Shown: piece after piece, positions 1-7,258 of the stretch
Position numbering within the stretch: position 1 is the first letter of the stretch
Layout of the letters: each line of letters begins with the position of its first letter
Source: an uncultured Maribacter sp.
GTDB lineage: Bacteria; Bacteroidota; Bacteroidia; Flavobacteriales; Flavobacteriaceae
Direction of reading: 5' to 3'
DNA length: 64,000 nt
NCBI RefSeq assembly: GCF_947495965.1
Contig: NZ_CANMBB010000002.1
Coordinates: 682,001 to 746,000, forward strand
Translations under genes and position numbers: made by a program
Notes under the pieces: model-generated
Databases searched by the model: none
What the model saw: the letters and a program-made list of their open reading frames with translations, nothing else
Told to the model about the DNA's origin: nothing

Positions 1-51
1 GTTTTATTACACGAAAACGGAAAATTCATCGTTATAACTAGGAAGCTTTAA
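1..51 (+). CDS. 3' end of an unidentified gene (partial)
   Basis: The first 51 bases read as an open frame of 16 codons ending in TAA at 49-51, with the C-terminal residues VLLHENGKFIVITRKL. The composition looks coding, but the fragment is too short to assign to a family. It could be the tail of a gene that begins before the window, or a chance open frame. Confidence 0.3.
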   Translation, partial: VLLHENGKFIVITRKL

Positions 52-100
52 AATTTAAATTAACCAAATCTTTAATATATGATCATTGCTAATTACACAA

Positions 101-118
101 TAAACAATGCATTGTTTA
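101..118. promoter_or_regulatory. Perfect 18-bp palindrome upstream of the LytTR regulator
   Basis: TAAACAATGCATTGTTTA is a perfect dyad lying about 70 bases before the regulator start at 191. It could be an operator for a dimeric regulator or a weak hairpin ending the preceding gene. No long T-run follows it directly, which slightly favours an operator. Confidence 0.4.
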
Positions 119-190
119 CATCTTTTGTTGCAATTCATCTTGTTTTTTCTGTTCTTTGTCGATGATTTAACCCCACAAATCAGCCGTTTT

Positions 191-883
191 ATGAAATTAA
201 GAAGTATTATTGTAGACGACTCCTCTATGCAGAGGATGGCAGTTGCCAAATTGGTAAACAACCATCCCAACCTAGCATTAGTAGCCGAATACAGCAACGC
301 AATTGAGGCTAAAAATGGTATTAAGAACAACGAGATAGACTTAATTTTTCTTGATGTTGAGATGCCAATTATTACTGGGTTCGACCTACTCGAGTCCCTA
401 GAAAACAGTCCTCAGGTAATATTAATTACCGGAAAACCAGATTATGCTTTAAAAGCATTTGACTACGATGTAACAGATTATTTACACAAGCCAATTACTA
501 TGGCTCGTTTTGATGCTTCTGTTAAAAGAGCCGTAGCAAAGTTTGAACAAGCTAACAAAGTTCATGAAGATGAAGAGCATATTTTTGTTAAAAGTAATCT
601 TAAAAAGAGAAAAGTTATACTTAATGATATTAAGTGGATTGAAGCTCTTGGTGACTACATAAAATTAGTTACAGATGAGGCAAATATCGTAATCTTATCA
701 ACAATGAAATCTTTTGAAAAGCAATTGCCGGAAGAAAAATTTCTTAGAATTCACAAATCCTACATTGTGAATTTAGAAAAAGTTGAAAAGTTCAATAGCA
801 AAAATGTTGAAGTTAGCGGTAGATCTATACCATTAAGTAGAAACAAGAAAACAGAACTAGCAGAAGCCCTTAGTAACGTTTAA
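191..883 (+). CDS. LytTR-family DNA-binding response regulator
   Basis: A 230-residue cytoplasmic response regulator. The N-terminal receiver domain has the acidic pair D9-D10, the likely phosphoacceptor D55 (in IFLDVEMP) and the conserved lysine K100 (in YLHKP). The C-terminal LytTR DNA-binding domain covers about residues 130-228 and contains the typical LRIHKSYIVN segment. The start at 191 (MKLRSIIVDD) is chosen because the frame extends 28 hydrophobic codons upstream that do not belong to a receiver fold. LytTR regulators are normally paired with a 5TM-type histidine kinase, but no kinase lies next to it here, so the partner is unknown. It converges with priA one base downstream. An 18-bp palindrome lies upstream. 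Confidence 0.93.
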   Translation: MKLRSIIVDDSSMQRMAVAKLVNNHPNLALVAEYSNAIEAKNGIKNNEIDLIFLDVEMPIITGFDLLESLENSPQVILITGKPDYALKAFDYDVTDYLHKPITMARFDASVKRAVAKFEQANKVHEDEEHIFVKSNLKKRKVILNDIKWIEALGDYIKLVTDEANIVILSTMKSFEKQLPEEKFLRIHKSYIVNLEKVEKFNSKNVEVSGRSIPLSRNKKTELAEALSNV

Positions 884-884
884 C

Positions 885-3341
885 TTATATGTGATCTACA
901 TTGTAGATTACTCTTACACTTCTAAAGTGTGCAATAGCATTAAAAGATTTTTCAATTCTTTTAATGCTATTTTTTGTTTTACCTAAATGCGCCTCTTTAT
1001 TAATCTTTACCGTTATATGTTTTATATACTGATTACGGATTCTTGCCACAGGCGGATATTCTGGGCCTAACACATTCTCTCCAAATACATTTCTTAACCC
1101 TTTACCAAACCATTCTGCAGCTTCATTTAACTTATTATAGTCTTTGTGTTTAAATGTTACTTTTAGAATTCTATTTATAGGAGGGTATTTAAATTGCCTA
1201 CGCTCATATAATTGTTCTTTATACATTCCTTCATAATCATGCACAGAAACCTGTTTTAGTATTTGATGATATGGATTATACGTCTGTATTAACACCTCTC
1301 CTCTTTTTTTTGTTCTCCCCGCCCTACCTGCAACTTGTGTTAATAATTGAAACGTTCTTTCATGTGCTCTATAATCTGGAAAATTTAGTAACGAATCTGC
1401 ATTCATAATCCCAACTAGGCTTACATTTCTAAAATCTAATCCTTTGGTTAGCATTTGGGTACCTACTAAAATATCTATCTCTTGTTGCTCAAAAGCTGTA
1501 ATTATTTTTTCATAACCATATTTACCTCTAGTGGTATCTAAATCCATCCTACCAACCTTAGTTTCTGGAAAAAGTTCTCGTAATTCTTTTTCTACTTGCT
1601 CTGTTCCAAAACCTTTTGTATCTAACTTAGCACTACCGCAGGCTTGGCAACTCTCTTGCAGCGGAATATAATAACTACAGTAATGACAACGCAATTGTTT
1701 TCTATGCTGATGATAGGTTAAACTAACATCGCAATTAGGACACTGCGGACTATGACCACAAGTAGCACATTCCATTATAGGTGCATATCCTCTTCTATTT
1801 TGAAAAAGAATAACTTGTTCTCCTAAATCTAATGTCTCTGCGATCTTTTCTAATAAACGTTCCGAAAAATGACCTTTCATTTTTCGTTTTCGGCTTTCCT
1901 CTTTTATATCTACCAGTTCAATTTCTGGCATTAATACATTTCCAAAACGCTTATTTATTTCTGCATATCCATATTTACCATTTAAAGCATTAAAATAACT
2001 TTCTACACTTGGAGTTGCAGAACCTAGAAGAATATTTGCTTTATGTAATTTCCCTAATACTATTGCAGCATCTCTTGCATGGTATCTTGGTGCTGGGTCA
2101 AATTGTTTAAAAGAGCTTTCATGTTCTTCATCTATAACTACTAAACCCAAATTACTAAATGGCAAAAACAAAGAAGACCTTGCCCCTATTACTACTTGTG
2201 CTTTAGATTTTTGGGTTAATACATTATTCCAAACCTCTACTCGTTCATGAATACTATATTTAGAATGATAAACAGAAACCTGCCCCCCAAAGTAATTTTG
2301 AAGTCTGCCAATTAACTGCGTAGTAAGGGCTATTTCTGGAAGAAGATACAAGGCTTGCTTTCCCTCTTCTATACATTTTTGAATAAGTTTTACATAAACC
2401 TCCGTTTTACCAGAAGAAGTAACTCCTTTTAACAAAGCAACTTTCTCTTGAGCAAAAGATGCTGCTATACTTTCTATTGCAGTATTTTGAAATTCATTTA
2501 ATTCTTTTAAGGTAGATTGCTCCGTATCGGAATTAAAGGAAACTCTATCGGTCTGAATTTTATAATCTTTTAGTATTCCCTTTTTAACTAACGATTTTAT
2601 TATAGCATTAGAACTTCCGCTACGCTCTACTAAATCAGAAACTTTTATAGGTTTCTTTGTAGATGCTTGTAATTGAAATAAAGATAATACTACCTGGCTT
2701 TGTTTTGGCGCCCTTGTTAAGGATTCTAATAATTTTATTAATGCTTCTTCTGTAGTATATGCTTCCCCTAAAGCTACATAAGAAACTAGTTTTGGTTTGT
2801 ATTGCGCATATATTTCTTCTTTTAAAAGAATAACTTTTTTTGCTAACAATCTATTTAATATTGGAAGTATATTTTTACGTTCCACAATTGCAGCTACCTC
2901 ATGTACTTTTAATATGGGTTGATGTTCTAAGGCTTCAAACACTAAAAATTCATCATCCTTTAAATCCGAATCCTTAACATCTGTATTTTCATTTTTTAAA
3001 ATAAGGGTTTCACTTTCTAATAAAAAAGCACTTGGAACAGCACTCCTAAAAACCTCCCCAATGGTACACATGTAATAATCTGCCAACCACTCCCAATGTT
3101 TAATCTGAAAAGCATTAACTAAAGGTTCATCTTCTAAAATTTGGTGTATTTCTTTAGCCTCATATACTGTAGGTGCTGTAGTATGTATATTATGTACTAA
3201 AGCTGTGTATATTTTAGATTTTCCAAAAGGTACTGCCACACGCATACCCGCTTGTAATATCTGAGCTTCTTCTGCAGAGACACTATAAGTAAATAGCCTT
3301 TCTAAAGGTATAGGTAATATTACATCAATAAAATAACTCAT
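885..3341 (-). CDS. priA: Primosomal protein N' (replication restart helicase PriA)
   Basis: An 818-residue superfamily 2 DNA helicase that reloads the replisome at stalled forks. The order is the N-terminal 3'-DNA-binding region (about 1-105), a winged-helix-like part, then the helicase core with Walker A GVTSSGKTE near residue 306 and a DEEH box. A zinc-binding insertion follows, with the cysteine pairs CATCG, CPNC, CHYC and CQAC. The late helicase motif is QVAGRAGR. Length and motifs are typical. It is the last gene of a minus-strand operon with nadC, yihY and the DUF2147 gene, three bases after the latter. Its stop nearly abuts that of the convergent LytTR gene. Confidence 0.97.
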   Translation of the reverse strand: MSYFIDVILPIPLERLFTYSVSAEEAQILQAGMRVAVPFGKSKIYTALVHNIHTTAPTVYEAKEIHQILEDEPLVNAFQIKHWEWLADYYMCTIGEVFRSAVPSAFLLESETLILKNENTDVKDSDLKDDEFLVFEALEHQPILKVHEVAAIVERKNILPILNRLLAKKVILLKEEIYAQYKPKLVSYVALGEAYTTEEALIKLLESLTRAPKQSQVVLSLFQLQASTKKPIKVSDLVERSGSSNAIIKSLVKKGILKDYKIQTDRVSFNSDTEQSTLKELNEFQNTAIESIAASFAQEKVALLKGVTSSGKTEVYVKLIQKCIEEGKQALYLLPEIALTTQLIGRLQNYFGGQVSVYHSKYSIHERVEVWNNVLTQKSKAQVVIGARSSLFLPFSNLGLVVIDEEHESSFKQFDPAPRYHARDAAIVLGKLHKANILLGSATPSVESYFNALNGKYGYAEINKRFGNVLMPEIELVDIKEESRKRKMKGHFSERLLEKIAETLDLGEQVILFQNRRGYAPIMECATCGHSPQCPNCDVSLTYHQHRKQLRCHYCSYYIPLQESCQACGSAKLDTKGFGTEQVEKELRELFPETKVGRMDLDTTRGKYGYEKIITAFEQQEIDILVGTQMLTKGLDFRNVSLVGIMNADSLLNFPDYRAHERTFQLLTQVAGRAGRTKKRGEVLIQTYNPYHQILKQVSVHDYEGMYKEQLYERRQFKYPPINRILKVTFKHKDYNKLNEAAEWFGKGLRNVFGENVLGPEYPPVARIRNQYIKHITVKINKEAHLGKTKNSIKRIEKSFNAIAHFRSVRVIYNVDHI

Positions 3342-3344
3342 TTA

Positions 3345-3785
3345 TTATTCTTCTACACGCACCCAAGTTTGGGTTCTGTATATAAAAGCCAAATAACCTC
3401 TTACTTTTAATTCATTTTCATTATCAGGGTTTAACCAAATTTTACAGCGAAAAGTCATTGCTTGCTCTGGGTCAAAAAGTGTTTTCCCTTTCCATTCTCC
3501 ATCTTCATTTTCTTTGGCAGCATCAATAATAGTCATTCCCAAAACTGGCTTATCTTTTAAATCTCCTTCGCATTTACCACAAAGCATATTTTCCTTTCCT
3601 GGCTCTAAGACTTTTATTAAACGACCATACATAAGGCCATCTTTTTTATAAATCTCTATAACTCCTTTTGGTAAGCCAGTTCTATCATCTATTGTTTTCC
3701 ACTTTCCAAAAATACTCTGAGACTGACCTAAATTAACTACTAATAAAAATAATATAATTACTACCTCTTTACTAAACTTCATCAT
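3345..3785 (-). CDS. DUF2147 family secreted protein
   Basis: A 146-residue protein with an N-terminal signal peptide (residues 1 to about 22, ending near GQSQS) and a single small domain resembling the DUF2147 family, beginning IFGKWKTIDD. A CGKC pair near residue 70 could form a disulphide or bind metal. The function of DUF2147 is not established. Two adjacent ATG codons (3785 and 3782) are possible starts. The start overlaps the end of yihY by 14 bases, indicating translational coupling within the nadC-yihY-DUF2147-priA operon. Confidence 0.85.
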   Translation of the reverse strand: MMKFSKEVVIILFLLVVNLGQSQSIFGKWKTIDDRTGLPKGVIEIYKKDGLMYGRLIKVLEPGKENMLCGKCEGDLKDKPVLGMTIIDAAKENEDGEWKGKTLFDPEQAMTFRCKIWLNPDNENELKVRGYLAFIYRTQTWVRVEE

Positions 3786-4749
3786 TTTTATTAGATATTT
3801 TTCTCAGGGAATTTAAAGAAGCGTTTAGCTCAAACCCAAGTAGCAATATATTAGAATTTAACCAGATATACACCATTAAAATTAACAATCCCCCTAAGGC
3901 GCCATACAACTCATTATATCTTGCAAATTTTTCTACATAAACACCAAATAAATAAGATGTTACCATAAAGAGCAAGGTAGTCATTAAAGCTCCCAAGGAA
4001 AAAAATCTTGCTTTCTTACCTTCTGCAGTTCCAAAATAATATAAAATTGCAGTGGTAAAATAAGATAATATAATAAAGAACAATACTTTTCCTATTTGCG
4101 CTCCTACTATATCATTATCTGTTACATCATACCCACGTGTCTTTGCCGCCCACTCACTTAAATAATCAATTATATAAAACTCAAAATAAACATATGCAAC
4201 AGCCCCTATTATAAGTAACAAAGACAAAAGCAACCCCACCAGTAGCGCATATGCATATTGCCTAAAAAAATTACGCGTTAAACTTATATGATATGAATTT
4301 TCAAAACCTCCAAAAATAGCATTTACACCATTTGCCATTAAAAATATAGATATTAAAAATGCCGAAGAACGAATACCTCCTTGTTTCTGGTCTTTTATTT
4401 GTTGGTAAATGTCTCCAAAATAATCACTCGTAGCAGATGGTAAAAAGGATTCTAAAAACATTAAAAATTGTGCATCAAAATTTTCATTACCTACGCTTGC
4501 GTATGGTATGATCCAAGGCACAAGGGTTAATAGGAAAATTAATAATGGAAATAAAGCCATAAATAAGCTAAAAGCAATAGAACTAGCTCTTGTAGACAAT
4601 GCGCCTTTCCCCACACCTACTACATACATTTCTATTAAATCATAACTAGAAAGTCCTCTAAATCCAGGTAATTTTATTTTTTTTAATAGAGAAACCACTG
4701 TATTTACAACAGGTATTTTATGAAGTTTTTCCTCTATTTCTTTTGACAT
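3772..4749 (-). CDS. YihY/BrkB-family inner-membrane protein
   Basis: A 325-residue polytopic membrane protein of the YihY (formerly RNase BN/BrkB) family. Roughly six hydrophobic helices begin near residue 60, with the conserved stretch RASSIAFSLFMALFPLL early and a glycine-rich GALGGLLILMVYIWLN segment near the end. The molecular role of the family is unsettled; the old RNase BN assignment has been withdrawn for E. coli YihY. The ATG directly abuts the nadC stop codon and the 3' end overlaps the DUF2147 gene, so all are very likely co-transcribed. Confidence 0.9.
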   Translation of the reverse strand: MSKEIEEKLHKIPVVNTVVSLLKKIKLPGFRGLSSYDLIEMYVVGVGKGALSTRASSIAFSLFMALFPLLIFLLTLVPWIIPYASVGNENFDAQFLMFLESFLPSATSDYFGDIYQQIKDQKQGGIRSSAFLISIFLMANGVNAIFGGFENSYHISLTRNFFRQYAYALLVGLLLSLLLIIGAVAYVYFEFYIIDYLSEWAAKTRGYDVTDNDIVGAQIGKVLFFIILSYFTTAILYYFGTAEGKKARFFSLGALMTTLLFMVTSYLFGVYVEKFARYNELYGALGGLLILMVYIWLNSNILLLGFELNASLNSLRKISNKNDEV

Positions 4750-5607
4750 TTACACTGCTTTAAGACTCAAATCCATATTATAAACCGAATGTGTTAATGC
4801 ACCCGAGGAAATATAATTTACACCACATTCTGCATATTGTCTTATAGTTTCCTCATTTATACCCCCAGAGGATTCTGTTAAACAAGTATCTCCAATTAAT
4901 TTTACAGCAGTACGTGTATCTTCATAGTTAAAGTTATCTATAAGAATACGATATACTCCTTCTGTTTTTAATATTTCTTTAATCTCATTCAGATCTCTTG
5001 CCTCTACAATGATTTTTAAATCTTTATTATTATCCTTTAAATATTGTTTTGTTTTTTTAATAGCTTGCGTAAGACCCCCACAAAAATCTATATGATTATC
5101 TTTTAGCATAATCATATCATACAAAGCAAACCTATGGTTTTCTCCTCCTCCTATTTTAACCGCCCATTTTTCTAGTGCTCTTATTCCTGGGGTAGTTTTT
5201 CTAGTATCTAAAATCTTAGTACCTGTACCTTCTAATAATTTTACAAAGAAATTTGTTTTAGTTGCAATAGCACTCATACGTTGCATCGCATTTAATACCA
5301 ATCTTTCTGCCTTTAATATACTTTGCGAGCTACCTTCTACATAAAAAACAATATCTCCGTATTTTACAGTAGCGCCATCTTCAAGAAGCGTTTCTATTTT
5401 TAAGCTAGAATCTACATAATTAAAAACTTGCTTTGCAAATGCTACGCCAGCAATTATACCTTCATCTTTTACTAAAAGCTTTGCTTTACCAGTTGCTGTT
5501 TCTGGAATACACGCTAGAGAACTATGATCCCCATCTCCTACATCTTCTCTAATAGCATTTTTTATTATTCCGTCTATCTCTATATTAAATTGTACTTCTG
5601 AAATCAT
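4750..5607 (-). CDS. nadC: Nicotinate-nucleotide pyrophosphorylase (quinolinate phosphoribosyltransferase)
   Basis: A 285-residue enzyme of de novo NAD synthesis that converts quinolinate and PRPP to nicotinate mononucleotide, CO2 and pyrophosphate. Family hallmarks are visible: ILDTRKTTPGIRALEKWAV, GGGENHR, MLKDNHID, the acidic strand IIVEARDL and the C-terminal SSGGINEETIRQYAECGV. Length is normal. It is the first gene of a minus-strand operon leading into yihY, DUF2147 and priA. nadA and nadB are not in the window. A good Bacteroidota -7 box (TATCTTTGC on the minus strand, 5737-5745) lies about 130 bases upstream. Confidence 0.97.
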   Translation of the reverse strand: MISEVQFNIEIDGIIKNAIREDVGDGDHSSLACIPETATGKAKLLVKDEGIIAGVAFAKQVFNYVDSSLKIETLLEDGATVKYGDIVFYVEGSSQSILKAERLVLNAMQRMSAIATKTNFFVKLLEGTGTKILDTRKTTPGIRALEKWAVKIGGGENHRFALYDMIMLKDNHIDFCGGLTQAIKKTKQYLKDNNKDLKIIVEARDLNEIKEILKTEGVYRILIDNFNYEDTRTAVKLIGDTCLTESSGGINEETIRQYAECGVNYISSGALTHSVYNMDLSLKAV

Positions 5608-5736
5608 TAATTTTATATTGCTTTATGCTAAAATACTAAAAACATACTCTATTTAATCCCCGCTTTGTGTTTTATTATTAGATGTTTACTCTGAAATAAT
5701 TAGAAGGTATTATTTTTTTATAGCAAGTTCCTTAAC

Positions 5737-5745
5737 GCAAAGATA
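5737..5745 (-). promoter_or_regulatory. Bacteroidota -7 box for the nadC operon
   Basis: The minus strand reads TATCTTTGC, a full match to the Bacteroidota primary-sigma -7 element TAnnTTTGC. No clear -33 TTTG lies about 19 nt upstream. It is the best promoter candidate for nadC-yihY-DUF2147-priA. Confidence 0.5.
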
Positions 5746-5759
5746 TTGCCAAAATAATT

Positions 5760-5767
5760 TAACTTTG
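5760..5767 (+). promoter_or_regulatory. -7 box immediately before rlmH
   Basis: TAACTTTG matches TAnnTTTG and ends only four bases before the rlmH ATG at 5772. If used, transcription would begin at or next to the start codon, giving a leaderless mRNA. The -33 region is not obvious. Confidence 0.35.
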
Positions 5768-5771
5768 AAGC

Positions 5772-6245
5772 ATGACTATAAAATTAATAGCTATTGGAAA
5801 AACGGATAGCAAACAACTACAAGAATTAATAAATATTTACACCAACCGCTTACAACATTACATAAAGTTCTCTTTAGATATTATCCCCGATATAAAAAAT
5901 GTAAAGAACTTATCCGAAAAGCAGCAAAAAGAAAAAGAAGGGGAACTTATTTTAAAAAAAATAATTCCCACCGATGTTTTAGTATTGCTAGATGAAAATG
6001 GAAAGCAATTTTCTTCTGTAGATTTCTCTAATTATCTACAAAAAAAGATGAATGCTGGCAATAAACAATTGGTATTTGTAATTGGAGGTCCTTACGGATT
6101 TAGTGAAAATGTTTACCAAAAAGCACAAGGGAAAATTAGTTTATCTAAAATGACATTTTCGCACCAAATGGTACGTTTATTTATAGTGGAACAATTATAT
6201 AGAGGGTATACTATTTTAAAAAATGAACCCTATCATCACAGATAA
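5772..6245 (+). CDS. rlmH: 23S rRNA (pseudouridine-1915-N3)-methyltransferase
   Basis: A 157-residue SPOUT methyltransferase that methylates pseudouridine 1915 in helix 69 of 23S rRNA, acting on assembled 70S ribosomes. The SAM-binding trefoil-knot region is clear: FVIGGPYGFS, LSKMTFSHQMVRLF and the C-terminal EQLYRGYTILKNEPYHH, which is nearly invariant in RlmH. Length matches the family. A putative -7 box sits only four bases before the ATG. It converges with the PilJ-like gene three bases downstream. Confidence 0.97.
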   Translation: MTIKLIAIGKTDSKQLQELINIYTNRLQHYIKFSLDIIPDIKNVKNLSEKQQKEKEGELILKKIIPTDVLVLLDENGKQFSSVDFSNYLQKKMNAGNKQLVFVIGGPYGFSENVYQKAQGKISLSKMTFSHQMVRLFIVEQLYRGYTILKNEPYHHR

Positions 6246-6248
6246 TTT

Positions 6249-7106
6249 TTAAGCTTTTTTTAGAGCTTTTACCATAAACTCTGACACTTGTTCTACCCCA
6301 TCTAATTCTTCCACCACAAATTTTATAATCTCTTTTTGTCTTTCTGGGTTTTTCTCCACTTTAAGTACATATTGATGGTCTTTAATATTTTTTACATGGT
6401 TAGAGAATGCATGCGATTGATGCCAAGCAATTTCTTCTAGCTTTTTGTTCTGTTTTACTATTCTATTAATTATAGGATTTACAATAAATATAATTTCTAT
6501 TAAAACAATTAGTACAGAAAGTATTGCCAAGTACTTTTCTAAAATCATCATATTACTTATATCTTTTTCCGACTCCTTTTGAAATTGCCAAACAATTTTA
6601 TCCATTAAAATAACAAACTGTTTTTCGTTATATTTTAAATCACTCACAGAAACATCTTCTAAATTTTGTACATTGTCTAAGGCGTTTAAAATCCCATTAA
6701 AATAAGGACGCAACATTGCAAAATTCATTCTAATGTCTTCATTTTTTAAAGGAAATATTCCAATTTTTTCATTTCCTTCTTGCAAGTCTCTATCTACCCT
6801 TCTCAAAGAAGCAAGTGCAGATTTTAATTCCCCGTACTCGCATTTTTCTCCATACCTGCAATTGTAAAATTCTTTTACCACTTTTTGAGAAAGCATACGC
6901 TGCCTACCTGCAATGTTTATCACCACAGCATCGGAACTTTGTTTTGCCAATGAATATTGCACAATAGATTGCGTACCTATAGTAAGTAATATAATAGTAA
7001 GTACCAAAAGGTAATATGCATTAAAACCTTTTCTAAAGTTCTTTTTAAAAAAACTTTTTACTATTTCCGGGATTATCTTCATTATAATACATAAGATTTT
7101 TCTCAC
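6249..7106 (-). CDS. PilJ-type sensory membrane protein lacking an output domain
   Basis: A protein of up to 285 residues; a start at the second ATG (7082, MKIIPEIVKS) is equally possible. It has a transmembrane helix near 30-50, an extracytoplasmic helical domain with the PilJ/NarX-like signature INIAGRQRMLSQKV, then a second transmembrane helix near 195-215. The cytoplasmic tail contains LEEIAWHQSHAFSNHVKNI, which resembles the first helix of Bacteroidota histidine kinases (usual form IAWxQSHxxRxPL). The R-x-P-L part is lost and no HATPase domain follows. It may be a decayed kinase or a sensor acting through another protein. CRYGEKC in the sensor could bind metal or form a disulphide. Confidence 0.7.
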   Translation of the reverse strand: MRKILCIIMKIIPEIVKSFFKKNFRKGFNAYYLLVLTIILLTIGTQSIVQYSLAKQSSDAVVINIAGRQRMLSQKVVKEFYNCRYGEKCEYGELKSALASLRRVDRDLQEGNEKIGIFPLKNEDIRMNFAMLRPYFNGILNALDNVQNLEDVSVSDLKYNEKQFVILMDKIVWQFQKESEKDISNMMILEKYLAILSVLIVLIEIIFIVNPIINRIVKQNKKLEEIAWHQSHAFSNHVKNIKDHQYVLKVEKNPERQKEIIKFVVEELDGVEQVSEFMVKALKKA

Positions 7107-7198
7107 AATTTATAACGATAAAAGACCGCGCGCAATTAAATGTTGTGTAAATAACTTTTTACAGGGTGTAGATGCATTTTAGTGATTAATAAACAAAA

Positions 7199-7230
7199 AA
7201 AATCTAGGCCATTTACATAACCTAGATTTT
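7199..7230 (-). terminator. Rho-independent terminator of the serB-serA fusion gene
   Basis: A 10-bp perfect stem (AAAATCTAGG / CCTAGATTTT) with a 12-nt loop. Read on the minus strand it is followed by a T-rich tract. It lies about 30 bases after the stop of the fused serine-synthesis gene. Confidence 0.75.
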
Positions 7231-7258
7231 AAATTTATTTACAAGATTTTATAGCCTA

